Assembly: GCA_018824925.1 (NCBI GenBank)
Contig: JAHJFH010000337.1
Coordinates: forward strand, 1 to 8,520
Direction: 5' to 3'
Source of the DNA: Thermoplasmatota archaeon
GTDB lineage: Archaea; Thermoplasmatota; E2; DHVEG-1
DNA: 8,520 nt
Below the pieces are notes generated by a model. It had not been told where the DNA came from and did no database searches. It worked only from the letters and a program-made list of their open reading frames with translations. This document shows, piece after piece, positions 1 through 6,111 of the stretch. The position numbers and the translations under genes are program-made. Numbering within the stretch: the first letter of the stretch is position 1; each line of letters opens with the position of its first letter.

Positions 1-1
1 A

Positions 2-9
2 TTTATATA
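2..9 (+). promoter_or_regulatory. Candidate archaeal TATA box for the secreted PKD gene
   Basis: TTTATATA matches the archaeal TATA consensus. A start of transcription about 25 bases downstream would give a leader of roughly 30 bases that contains the Shine-Dalgarno at 45-50. The BRE element would lie outside the window, so only half of the promoter can be judged. Confidence 0.45.
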
Positions 10-44
10 GGAGATACTAGCTATAATTATCTGCAAACCATTTT

Positions 45-50
45 GGGAGG
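45..50 (+). promoter_or_regulatory. Ribosome binding site deciding the ATG at 61
   Basis: GGGAGG lies 10 bases before the ATG at 61. An in-frame TTG at 43 would be a longer start, but it sits on top of this site, so the ATG at 61 is preferred. That start also places a clean basic N-terminus in front of the signal-peptide hydrophobic core. Confidence 0.8.
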
Positions 51-60
51 CATAAAACAT

Positions 61-1323
61 ATGAAATCAAATAAAATTAAAGGAGCAAGTATACTATTAC
101 TAACTTTTGTGCTGATATGCTCATCCTTGGCATTCGCACAACCAACCAGTATCCTCAAAACAGATGCACAAACAAGTGCACCATTAAGCAAGGATGTTAT
201 TTTTGAAGATGGATTCGAAACCTATACCGACTGGTTAATTGATTTCCCGCCATGGACAACAATTGATGTCAATGGGGATCCAACCTTCGGTCACAGCGCA
301 TATACCTGGCCACATCAATATGACCCATATGCATTCATCATCTTCAACCCCTCAACCACTACACCACCTATGACCGGTGATCCAGATGCACAGCCACATT
401 CCGGAATGAAATATTGTGCCGGATTCAACAACGATAATGCTGGATATCTAAACGACGATTGGCTTATATCACCACAAATTGGACCAGCAGACTATGATAA
501 CGTTAATTTCTGGGCAAAATCGTATCTAGACACATATAACTATGAACTATTCGAAGTAGGCGTATCAACCACAGATACAAATCCCGCTAGTTTTATCATC
601 ATCTCCCCAACCGAACAACCAGGACACACCGCATGGGAAGAATTCACCTATGACCTCAATATCTACGATGGACAAGCAATCTACATTGCTATACACATGA
701 TCAGTATCGACTCATGGTTCCTCATGATAGATGACTTTATCGTCAACGGTGGAAGCGGACCTTCAGTAAACCCTGGTGGCCCCTACACAGGAAATGCTGG
801 CGAAGAAATCCAATTTACCGGAAGCGCATCTGGTGGCACACCACCCTACACATATCTCTGGGATTTCGGAAACGGTGACACATCAGACGAACAAAACCCA
901 CTCTATGCATATCCCGCAGCTGGAACCTACGCCGTCATTCTAAGTGTAACTGATGACGAAGGATTACACGGTTCTGGTTCAACCACGGCAGAAATAGCTG
1001 GACCAATACTCAGCATACCGACCGTTGATAGCGGATTATTCAAACTAAAACCAACCATACGAAACATTGGTGCACCAGCAAATAATGTCGAATGGAGAAT
1101 CACCTTCACTGGTGGAGCATTTATAAATCAAATAACCGAAGGATCAGGAGTAACTGTCCCAGCTGGGGGCACTACAGAAATAGCCTCTGGTCTCATCTTG
1201 GGTATCGGTGCTACGGAAGTTACTGTAGAAGCCTGGATCGATGGTGGACCATCCACACAACGTACACAAACAGGGTTTGTGTTCCTCTTCTTTATAAAAA
1301 TGAACGCAGGTGGCGGGATATAA
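61..1323 (+). CDS. Secreted protein with anchor-J/cleaved-adhesin-like and PKD domains
   Basis: This 420-residue protein is probably exported and works outside the cell, in adhesion or substrate binding; no catalytic motif is visible. Residues 1-26 form a signal peptide: a basic N-terminus, a hydrophobic core at 9-23 and an AFA|Q cleavage site at 26/27. Residues about 46-230 run from an IFEDGFE opening to an IDDFIVNGG close, the pattern of choice-of-anchor-J or cleaved-adhesin (MAM-like jelly-roll) domains. Residues about 234-313 are a PKD domain, with PGGPYTG, WDFGNG (267-272) and AGTYAVILSVTD. Residues 316-420 form a beta-rich domain with an RNIGAPANNVEW motif, ending in GFVFLFFIKMNAGGGI. 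There is no long C-terminal membrane helix, PGF/PEF-type sorting signal or LPXTG, so how it is retained, if at all, is unclear. It has its own TATA box and terminator and is a single-gene unit. Domain names are from pattern recognition; function is inferred. Confidence 0.88.
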   Translation: MKSNKIKGASILLLTFVLICSSLAFAQPTSILKTDAQTSAPLSKDVIFEDGFETYTDWLIDFPPWTTIDVNGDPTFGHSAYTWPHQYDPYAFIIFNPSTTTPPMTGDPDAQPHSGMKYCAGFNNDNAGYLNDDWLISPQIGPADYDNVNFWAKSYLDTYNYELFEVGVSTTDTNPASFIIISPTEQPGHTAWEEFTYDLNIYDGQAIYIAIHMISIDSWFLMIDDFIVNGGSGPSVNPGGPYTGNAGEEIQFTGSASGGTPPYTYLWDFGNGDTSDEQNPLYAYPAAGTYAVILSVTDDEGLHGSGSTTAEIAGPILSIPTVDSGLFKLKPTIRNIGAPANNVEWRITFTGGAFINQITEGSGVTVPAGGTTEIASGLILGIGATEVTVEAWIDGGPSTQRTQTGFVFLFFIKMNAGGGI

Positions 1324-1338
1324 ACAACCCCCCCTATC

Positions 1339-1347
1339 TTTTTTTTT
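1339..1347 (+). terminator. T-tract terminator after the secreted PKD gene
   Basis: A run of nine T residues starts 15 bases after the TAA stop, following a run of seven C residues (1328-1334). Archaeal RNA polymerase commonly stops at such U-tracts without needing a hairpin. A second plus-strand T run of eight lies at 1568-1575. The nine-T run abuts, by one or two bases, the stop codon of the convergent small gene. Confidence 0.6.
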
Positions 1348-1552
1348 AATTCTGTTTAGAAATATATTTCGCAAACAAACCAGCAAACAAAGTAAAATTT
1401 AACATTGTTATCAAAGACCAAATAATTGTTAATTCTGATTGAGCAATGTTGTAAAGAAAATATATACTTCCTAAAATTAGTTGTAGAAGAAACACAAATA
1501 ATAACGACCATTCTAGTTTAGAAAAATGATGTGATAACAGCTCAAATTTCAT
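1346..1552 (-). CDS. Small two-helix membrane protein of unknown function
   Basis: This 68-residue protein has no family that I recognise. It has two hydrophobic stretches, at about residues 15-36 and 40-63, joined by a very short loop (NIAQSE). The N-terminus carries K and H residues and the tail is KYISKQN, so by the positive-inside rule both ends should face the cytoplasm, giving a helical hairpin. Hydrophobic hairpins with correct charge placement rarely arise in chance reading frames. The gene begins 31 bases after the RPA-associated gene on the same strand and converges on the PKD gene. A TATA-like box is centred about 25 bases before the ATG, so the message may be leaderless. A weak GGGGT also lies just upstream of the start. 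It could be the last gene of the RPA transcript, or be transcribed on its own. It is probably real, but homologues would be needed to be sure. Confidence 0.62.
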   Translation of the reverse strand: MKFELLSHHFSKLEWSLLFVFLLQLILGSIYFLYNIAQSELTIIWSLITMLNFTLFAGLFAKYISKQN

Positions 1553-1572
1553 GCTAATACCCCAATCTTTTT

Positions 1573-1580
1573 TTTATATA
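1573..1580 (-). promoter_or_regulatory. Candidate TATA box for the small membrane protein
   Basis: Read on the minus strand this is TATATAAA followed by more A residues. Its centre lies about 25 bases before the first base of the ATG at 1552, the spacing expected for a leaderless archaeal transcript. It fills most of the 31-base gap after the RPA-associated gene. The upstream BRE position is not a strong match. Confidence 0.42.
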
Positions 1581-1583
1581 GTA

Positions 1584-2495
1584 TTATGTGGTTTTTATTG
1601 TACCAAGCACGGGTTCAAAAATAAAGCCTTTATCCATTAACGATGCTAATGATTCTTCAATTGTGCTTTCGTCAAGACCCTGTTTTTTACATTGTTCAAC
1701 GATAAGATCCCACGCAGCTCCAAGGTCTCCCTCAAGTTTCTTGATAGTGTGCATAACTATTTCTTCAGTTTCCTCTGCTTTAGGGGCATCATTTTTATTA
1801 TCTTTAGTTTGAATTGTAGAATCATTTATTTTTGGTGAAGTCTTGATTTCAATCTCTTTTATTGATTTTTCATGTGGTTCGTTTGTTGGAAAAACATAGT
1901 CTAGGGCATCTCGAATGATTCCTGCATACCGTTGAATATCTACAGTCTCATAATGTTCCTTTGCAAGCATGGCGCCCTCTGCAAGATATCGGGGGTAGTT
2001 TAGTTTCTGTAATTCTTCGATAGAAGGGGTCACCATGTTTGAAATTTCATTTATGGCATCAAGTCGTTTTTTTGTATGTTGACAGGTTTGAAGAATCCAT
2101 CTATCTCGGGTTTGTGCAGTTACTTCCTGGACTATTTCTGGACGGATGGAAACAAAAAGCTGCCCTTCTTCGGGTATGTAGGTCCTGGTTTTACCGATAA
2201 CTGCGACATAGGCGGGGACATCGATAGTCGCTAGGGTTTCAGTTGCGTCCTGTTGATATTGTCCTGAATATAATGTATATACACCTGATGGATCGGAGAC
2301 ATGGGCTCTGAGAAAATCTTTTCCTTCAGTAATATTTTCAACATCAGTAAGTACACCAACAATAAATACCCGGTTGACTTTGGCTCCAAGGGGGGTAATA
2401 ATATATGATGGTGTTTTTTGTTCCCTTCCTTTTATCTCTTTTTGTGTTGCGTTATATTCTGCAGCGAAGAGTCGCCATGCGGGTTCTCGTTTCAT
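1584..2495 (-). CDS. RPA-associated OB-fold / winged-helix protein (COG3390-like)
   Basis: This 303-residue protein is the probable partner of the archaeal single-stranded-DNA-binding RPA, playing a part like eukaryotic RPA32. Residues about 33-128 look like a single OB fold: a run of strands around VNRVFIVGVL, FLRAHVSDPSGVYTLYSG, PAYVAVIGKTR and LFVSIRPEIV. A helical part follows at 130-203 (DRWILQTCQHTKKRLDAI onwards). A polar, low-complexity linker spans about 205-240. Residues 243-303 have the pattern of a winged helix, the place where RPA32 binds partner proteins. The ATG overlaps the RPA stop codon by four bases (ATGA at 2495-2492) and has a GGAG 8 bases upstream, inside the RPA gene. 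This is tight translational coupling, as expected for subunits of one complex. The family name is from memory of the archaeal rpa/rpap gene pairs. Confidence 0.82.
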   Translation of the reverse strand: MKREPAWRLFAAEYNATQKEIKGREQKTPSYIITPLGAKVNRVFIVGVLTDVENITEGKDFLRAHVSDPSGVYTLYSGQYQQDATETLATIDVPAYVAVIGKTRTYIPEEGQLFVSIRPEIVQEVTAQTRDRWILQTCQHTKKRLDAINEISNMVTPSIEELQKLNYPRYLAEGAMLAKEHYETVDIQRYAGIIRDALDYVFPTNEPHEKSIKEIEIKTSPKINDSTIQTKDNKNDAPKAEETEEIVMHTIKKLEGDLGAAWDLIVEQCKKQGLDESTIEESLASLMDKGFIFEPVLGTIKTT

Positions 2496-3787
2496 GGGAT
2501 TGTCTCCATCTCTTGAAGTAAGCTATCATGTTGTTCTTCGATATTAAGTGGTACGATCTCGGCGTTTTTTACGATAAGGGTGAGGCCATAGTCATCACTG
2601 AGGGCATTTCCGCGTAAAACAAGTTGTTGACAAAATAGATGGGCATAGAGTTCTTCTCTTACGGCTTGGTGTCCTTGTTTTTTTTCAAGATTTTGGATAT
2701 CTTTGAAGGTTTTTCCGAGTATTTGTTCAGTAGTGTTTTTATCGAGTATGGTGCTGATCGCTCCAGTTCCATCATCGATTATTAATTTCAAACGAAGATC
2801 GGGTTCAGGAGTGACAGATCCATGGATGGTACAGGTGGTATCTTGAAGGGTTCTTTTGCATTGTGGGCAACGGTTAATAATGCCTGATCCATCTCTTATT
2901 TCGAGTACAGTACCGGTGATTTCGATATCGAAACCGCCTTGGAGTTCCTCTAGTTCGTATAGCAAGAGTGTTCTGGGGGGTATGGATGTTTCGGGGAGTG
3001 TGGTATCTGGTAATTTTGTTACGGTGCTTCGTTCATCAAAAGTGAGTTGGGGTATTCCTTTCCAGGTTCGTACATATCCACCAGATATTTTGATGATATC
3101 TTTTTCTTTAAGTTTAAAATCATGCCATGCCGTGAATTGAGATTTGGCTGTTTCATCTGAGAGAACACCTGAAAATAGGGTCTTGGTGGTTCCATTGGTT
3201 TCGATGGTACGTTTATTGAGTGTTTCTATTCGAGCGGTGACTTCGACTAATCCGATTCCACCATGGAGATCATTCAGTGTATAGGTTTGTGGGGTGATGG
3301 TGTCTTTGGGTATGCGTTTTTGGTCGGTTTTTTCGATTTTTGTACGTTCACCAAAATTGAGTTTTAGGGCACCGCGCCATTCTCTGAGGTAGGCGTTGGT
3401 TACTTCGATGACGTCATCGGTTTGTAATTGAAAGTCCTCCCAAGCGGTGAAAGAGAGGCTGCCGCTTTCATCAGCTACCATTCCATAGTATAGTGTTTTT
3501 TCTTCTCCTTTTACCGTGGTCGTTTTTGGTGTAATAGCAATAACTCTGCAGAGAAGATTAACAGATGATTTAGGTGATTGTATATCAGCAAGTAAGGTTC
3601 GTTCTGAAGAAATGGGTGTATAGGTTCCACCATATTTTTTTATAAGGGTTTGTGTGGCATGATCAAGGGGGACGCCATATTCAAGGAATCGTTGTAACTC
3701 CTTTAGTATCTCATCTCTGGATACTTTATTGTCCTTTACAGTATTTATGATTGTATCTATATGTGTGTCAAGTTGTTTTTCATCCAT
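2492..3787 (-). CDS. rpa: Replication protein A, three OB folds and a zinc finger
   Basis: This 431-residue protein binds single-stranded DNA in replication, repair and recombination. Residues 1-60 are a helical N-terminal region typical of archaeal RPAs. OB fold 1 (about 65-155) and OB fold 2 (about 170-258) are clear tandem copies: LSFTAWEDFQL against SQFTAWHDFKL, then YLREWRGALKLNFGERTKI against YVRTWKGIPQLTFDERSTV. OB fold 3 (about 275-412) contains a zinc finger with C307, C310, C319 and H322, followed by the LRLKLIIDDGTGAI strand pair seen in RPA large-subunit C-terminal domains. The ATG has a GGGAGAGG at 3801-3794 on the minus strand. The gene starts 83 bases after the formate--tetrahydrofolate ligase gene; no T tract lies between them, so read-through is possible. 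Its stop overlaps the start of the RPA-associated gene. It looks intact. Confidence 0.93.
   Translation of the reverse strand: MDEKQLDTHIDTIINTVKDNKVSRDEILKELQRFLEYGVPLDHATQTLIKKYGGTYTPISSERTLLADIQSPKSSVNLLCRVIAITPKTTTVKGEEKTLYYGMVADESGSLSFTAWEDFQLQTDDVIEVTNAYLREWRGALKLNFGERTKIEKTDQKRIPKDTITPQTYTLNDLHGGIGLVEVTARIETLNKRTIETNGTTKTLFSGVLSDETAKSQFTAWHDFKLKEKDIIKISGGYVRTWKGIPQLTFDERSTVTKLPDTTLPETSIPPRTLLLYELEELQGGFDIEITGTVLEIRDGSGIINRCPQCKRTLQDTTCTIHGSVTPEPDLRLKLIIDDGTGAISTILDKNTTEQILGKTFKDIQNLEKKQGHQAVREELYAHLFCQQLVLRGNALSDDYGLTLIVKNAEIVPLNIEEQHDSLLQEMETIP
3014..3595 (-). repeat. Tandem duplication of OB folds within RPA
   Basis: Residues about 65-153 and 170-258 of RPA align end to end as two copies. 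Shared landmarks are a G(M/V)(V/L)(A/S)DE turn, FTAW-DF, a (D/E)-DIIKI-like strand, Y-R-W(R/K)G and a final F-ER strand. The copies have diverged at many positions, so the duplication is old; it is an internal protein repeat, not a recent DNA repeat. Confidence 0.75.
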
Positions 3788-3793
3788 AATATG

Positions 3794-3801
3794 CCTCTCC
3801 C
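3794..3801 (-). promoter_or_regulatory. Ribosome binding site of RPA
   Basis: GGGAGAGG on the minus strand ends 6 bases before the ATG, with the GGGAG core 9 bases away. This is one of the strongest Shine-Dalgarno matches in the window and fixes the RPA start. It contrasts with the gene upstream, which has none. Confidence 0.75.
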
Positions 3802-3870
3802 AACGCCCAAATGATAATAGGATATCATGTAGTGGCTTTAGTAATTTCCCATGATTTATGTCGGGTGTTT

Positions 3871-5517
3871 TTATAGTCCCGTGATTGAGCCGGTGTCATC
3901 GATGTCGATAAATACAGACATTGGTTGTGCGGGTAGACCTGGCATGGTAGTTATTTTTCCGGTCATTGGTACGAGAAATCCTGCGCCGGTGGAAAATCCT
4001 ATTTCTCGGACGGTAATTTTGAACCCTTGTGGTCTTCCGAGTAGTAAGGGATCATCTGATAATGAGTAGGGGGTTTTAGCGATGCAGATCGGTAATGTAT
4101 CTAGTCCAAGTTGTTGGCAGAGGCGAAGGTCTTTTTCCGCGGTTACTGTATATACTACTCGTTCAGCGCCATAGATTTTTTTTGCAATAATATCTATTTT
4201 TTCTTTAACTGGTAATTCATGGTTATATAATGGACGAAAATCTGATCGAGAGTTATGTAAAAGGCTAATTAGTTTTCCTGCGAGTTCTATTCCACCCTCA
4301 CCGCCCTCAGTATGTACTGATACGACGGCGGTTGGGATGTTTTTGGATGCACAATAGTGTTCGATGCAGGTTAATTCCTCTTCTGTATCATCTTTAAATC
4401 GATTGATAGCAATGATAAGGGGGATATGATAATACGATATGTTTTCGAGATGTTTTTCGAGATTTTCCAGCCCTTTTTTTACAGCGGTAAGATTGGTTCC
4501 GTAACCATTTTGTTTTAATGCCCGCACGCTAACTACCAGAACCACAGCGTTGGGATGTAGTTGTCCTATTGGACAGACGATGTCAAAAAATTTTTCGGCG
4601 CCTAGATCAGATCCAAATCCTGCTTCAGTAACGAAATAGTCTGCTAGTTTTAGTCCGAGGAGTGTGGCAATGAGGCTGTTGGTTCCATGTGCTATGTTTG
4701 CGAAGGGACCACCATGGACAAGTGCGGGGACACCTTCAATGGTCTGTACAAGGTTAGGTAGCATCGCATCTTTGAGAATTGCTGCCATAGCTCCAACTGC
4801 TTGAAGATCTCCAGCGGTCACGGGTTTATCATTATAGGTGTATGCAACGATGATGCGAGCAAGTCGTTTTTTGAGGTCTTGATAATTTTTTGAAAGGCAG
4901 AGGACCGCCATGACTTCTGATGCCGGGGTGATGCTAAATCGTGTTTCATGGGGGACACCATCTGTTGGCCCACCTAATCCAATAACGGTATGTCGTAGAC
5001 TTCGGTCGCTGATATCAAGAACTCGTGGCCATACGATGTATCGTGGGTCGATGTGGTAGGCATCGCCATGATGGATATGGTTGTCTAATAGGCTAGCTAA
5101 TAGATTATGGGCGCTGGTTATTGCATGCATATCTCCGGTGAAATGTAGGTTAATGTCAATATTGGGGACGACCTGTGAGTATCCACCACCAGTTGCGCCT
5201 CCTTTTTTTCCCATAATGGGGCCAAGGGATGGTTCGCGGATGGCTAGCATTGTTTTTTTTCCAAGGCGTGCTAATGCTTGAGTTAATCCAATGGTTACCG
5301 TTGTTTTTCCCTCACCCTGAGGTGTTGGGGTCATTGAGGTTACTAAGATGAGTTTTCCGTTGGGATGATTGGTTCTTTTTTCCAAAGCGGAGAGATAGAT
5401 TTTTGCTTTATAGTTCCCCCAGGATATATATTCTTCTGGTTGTAGTCCTGCTTTTGCGGCAATATCCTGTATTGGTTTGAGTGTAACTGCTTGTGCTATC
5501 TCTGAATCTGATTTCAT
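3871..5517 (-). CDS. fhs: Formate--tetrahydrofolate ligase
   Basis: This 548-residue cytoplasmic enzyme joins formate to tetrahydrofolate using ATP, making 10-formyltetrahydrofolate. That reaction is the first folate-bound step of the methyl branch of the Wood-Ljungdahl pathway, and also supplies formyl groups for biosynthesis. The length matches the usual 550-560 residues. The nucleotide-binding loop is TPTPQGEGKTT (63-73). The first family signature appears as KKGGATGGGYSQVVP (104-118). The conserved blocks GGPFANIAHG (269-278) and TEAGFGSDLGAEKFFDI (297-313) are intact. The second signature reads VSVRALKQNGYG (329-340), whereas bacterial enzymes usually have ATVRALK followed by H-G-G. No Shine-Dalgarno precedes the ATG; a TATA-like element about 31 bases upstream suggests an almost leaderless message. 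It lies 63 bases after the DUF6015-like gene and before RPA. The enzyme is sporadic in archaea and may have been gained by transfer; a tree would be needed to show that. Confidence 0.96.
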   Translation of the reverse strand: MKSDSEIAQAVTLKPIQDIAAKAGLQPEEYISWGNYKAKIYLSALEKRTNHPNGKLILVTSMTPTPQGEGKTTVTIGLTQALARLGKKTMLAIREPSLGPIMGKKGGATGGGYSQVVPNIDINLHFTGDMHAITSAHNLLASLLDNHIHHGDAYHIDPRYIVWPRVLDISDRSLRHTVIGLGGPTDGVPHETRFSITPASEVMAVLCLSKNYQDLKKRLARIIVAYTYNDKPVTAGDLQAVGAMAAILKDAMLPNLVQTIEGVPALVHGGPFANIAHGTNSLIATLLGLKLADYFVTEAGFGSDLGAEKFFDIVCPIGQLHPNAVVLVVSVRALKQNGYGTNLTAVKKGLENLEKHLENISYYHIPLIIAINRFKDDTEEELTCIEHYCASKNIPTAVVSVHTEGGEGGIELAGKLISLLHNSRSDFRPLYNHELPVKEKIDIIAKKIYGAERVVYTVTAEKDLRLCQQLGLDTLPICIAKTPYSLSDDPLLLGRPQGFKITVREIGFSTGAGFLVPMTGKITTMPGLPAQPMSVFIDIDDTGSITGL

Positions 5518-5543
5518 AATAAGAATGCTAACTAGTGTGGTTT

Positions 5544-5557
5544 ACTTAAAAATTTGC
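5544..5557 (-). promoter_or_regulatory. Candidate BRE/TATA for formate--tetrahydrofolate ligase
   Basis: On the minus strand GCAAA is followed directly by TTTTTAAGT, the layout of an archaeal BRE and TATA box. The TATA centre is about 31 bases before the ATG at 5517, so the leader would be about 5 bases. That agrees with the lack of a Shine-Dalgarno. The same five T residues could instead end the transcript of the preceding gene. Confidence 0.42.
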
Positions 5558-5580
5558 TCTGAGTTATTTTTTATTGTTCG

Positions 5581-5982
5581 TTATTGATTGGTTTTCCGAT
5601 TTGCCCATATCTCTGTGGAGAGTTGTGTATATAGTTGTTCGGTAGTAAATGATGATAGTTTTGAGGAGCTCAACCGAGATTTGTGATGTTTATTTTGTAC
5701 GAAAAGCTGTTGTATTTGGGGTTTTCGGAGGCACCAGTAGCGAATACGCCATTTTCTCCCAGTATGGAGCGTAATCTCTTCTCCGTCTGTGGTTAAAAGT
5801 CCTTTTCCTTCGAGAATATAAAAGAATTGTCGTTCTACTTGATCAAGGATATTGTCGATGATGCGGTCCTCAAATCCAAAAATATCGAGGATTTGCATGG
5901 CATATTGTTTTGCTGTTTCATAAGATATGCCTAATGCTTCCTGAAGTGCACTGGTTATAATTGGTAAGGTAATGAGCTTCAT
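5581..5982 (-). CDS. DUF6015-like protein of unknown function
   Basis: This 133-residue soluble protein has no known function. The most conserved-looking part, residues 1-95, is mainly helical and contains an ALGISYETAKQYAMQILDIFG segment, then GFEDRIIDNIL (36-46), FFYILEGKGLLTT (53-65) and HTGRKWRIRYWCLRK (73-87). From memory this order of motifs matches the DUF6015 family of Thermoplasmata-related archaea, where the last block reads like GREWRIHYWLLRK. A helical start followed by 'LE-GLL' and a beta pair resembles a winged-helix fold, so DNA binding is possible but unproved. Residues about 96-133 form a basic, serine-rich tail that may be specific to this lineage. The gene opens the minus-strand block and is divergent from the carbon-nitrogen hydrolase. 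Only a weak GGGATC precedes the ATG. Confidence 0.78.
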   Translation of the reverse strand: MKLITLPIITSALQEALGISYETAKQYAMQILDIFGFEDRIIDNILDQVERQFFYILEGKGLLTTDGEEITLHTGRKWRIRYWCLRKPQIQQLFVQNKHHKSRLSSSKLSSFTTEQLYTQLSTEIWANRKTNQ

Positions 5983-6032
5983 ATGATCCCAAATGTAATG
6001 TTTTTTCCCCGCACATATTTTTATTTTATTAA

Positions 6033-6049
6033 GTATATAATTATTTCGG
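6033..6049 (-). promoter_or_regulatory. Candidate BRE/TATA for the minus-strand gene block
   Basis: The minus strand reads CCGAAA followed by TAATTATATAC, a good BRE plus TATA arrangement. With transcription starting about 25 bases downstream, the leader to the ATG at 5982 would be about 29 bases. If the following genes are co-transcribed, this is the promoter of a five-gene unit. Confidence 0.45.
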
Positions 6050-6064
6050 TGATGCTAAAAACCA

Positions 6065-6082
6065 GGAAAAAACATTATAATA
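6065..6082 (+). promoter_or_regulatory. Candidate BRE/TATA for the carbon-nitrogen hydrolase
   Basis: GGAAAAAA followed by CATTATAATA lies about 34 bases before the ATG at 6112, so the leader would be only about 8 bases. No Shine-Dalgarno is present before that ATG. This supports starting the hydrolase at 6112 rather than at the upstream in-frame ATG at 5983, which lies before the promoter. Confidence 0.45.
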
Positions 6083-6111
6083 CCTTTATCACTACCCAGC
6101 ACCGAACCTCT

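Noticed and set aside
43..60. TTG start giving six extra residues to the secreted PKD protein
   Set aside because: The TTG overlaps the GGGAGG ribosome binding site; the ATG at 61 has ideal spacing and a normal signal-peptide start.
1092..1386. Overlapping open frames on both strands at the end of the PKD gene
   Set aside because: They lie in other frames of the C-terminal domain and give products rich in W, R and C without domain features.
1568..1575. Second plus-strand run of T residues as a terminator for a further gene
   Set aside because: No plus-strand gene ends near it; it may act only as a backup stop for the PKD transcript, and on the minus strand it is part of the A-rich TATA region.
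2856..3140. Plus-strand open frame of 94 codons inside RPA
   Set aside because: It is antisense to OB folds 2 and 3 of a well-supported RPA, with a low-complexity serine-rich product and no ribosome binding site.
5983..6111. 43-residue N-terminal extension of the carbon-nitrogen hydrolase
   Set aside because: It is unlike the family, runs through the divergent promoter region, and the family's usual N-terminal strand begins right at the ATG at 6112.
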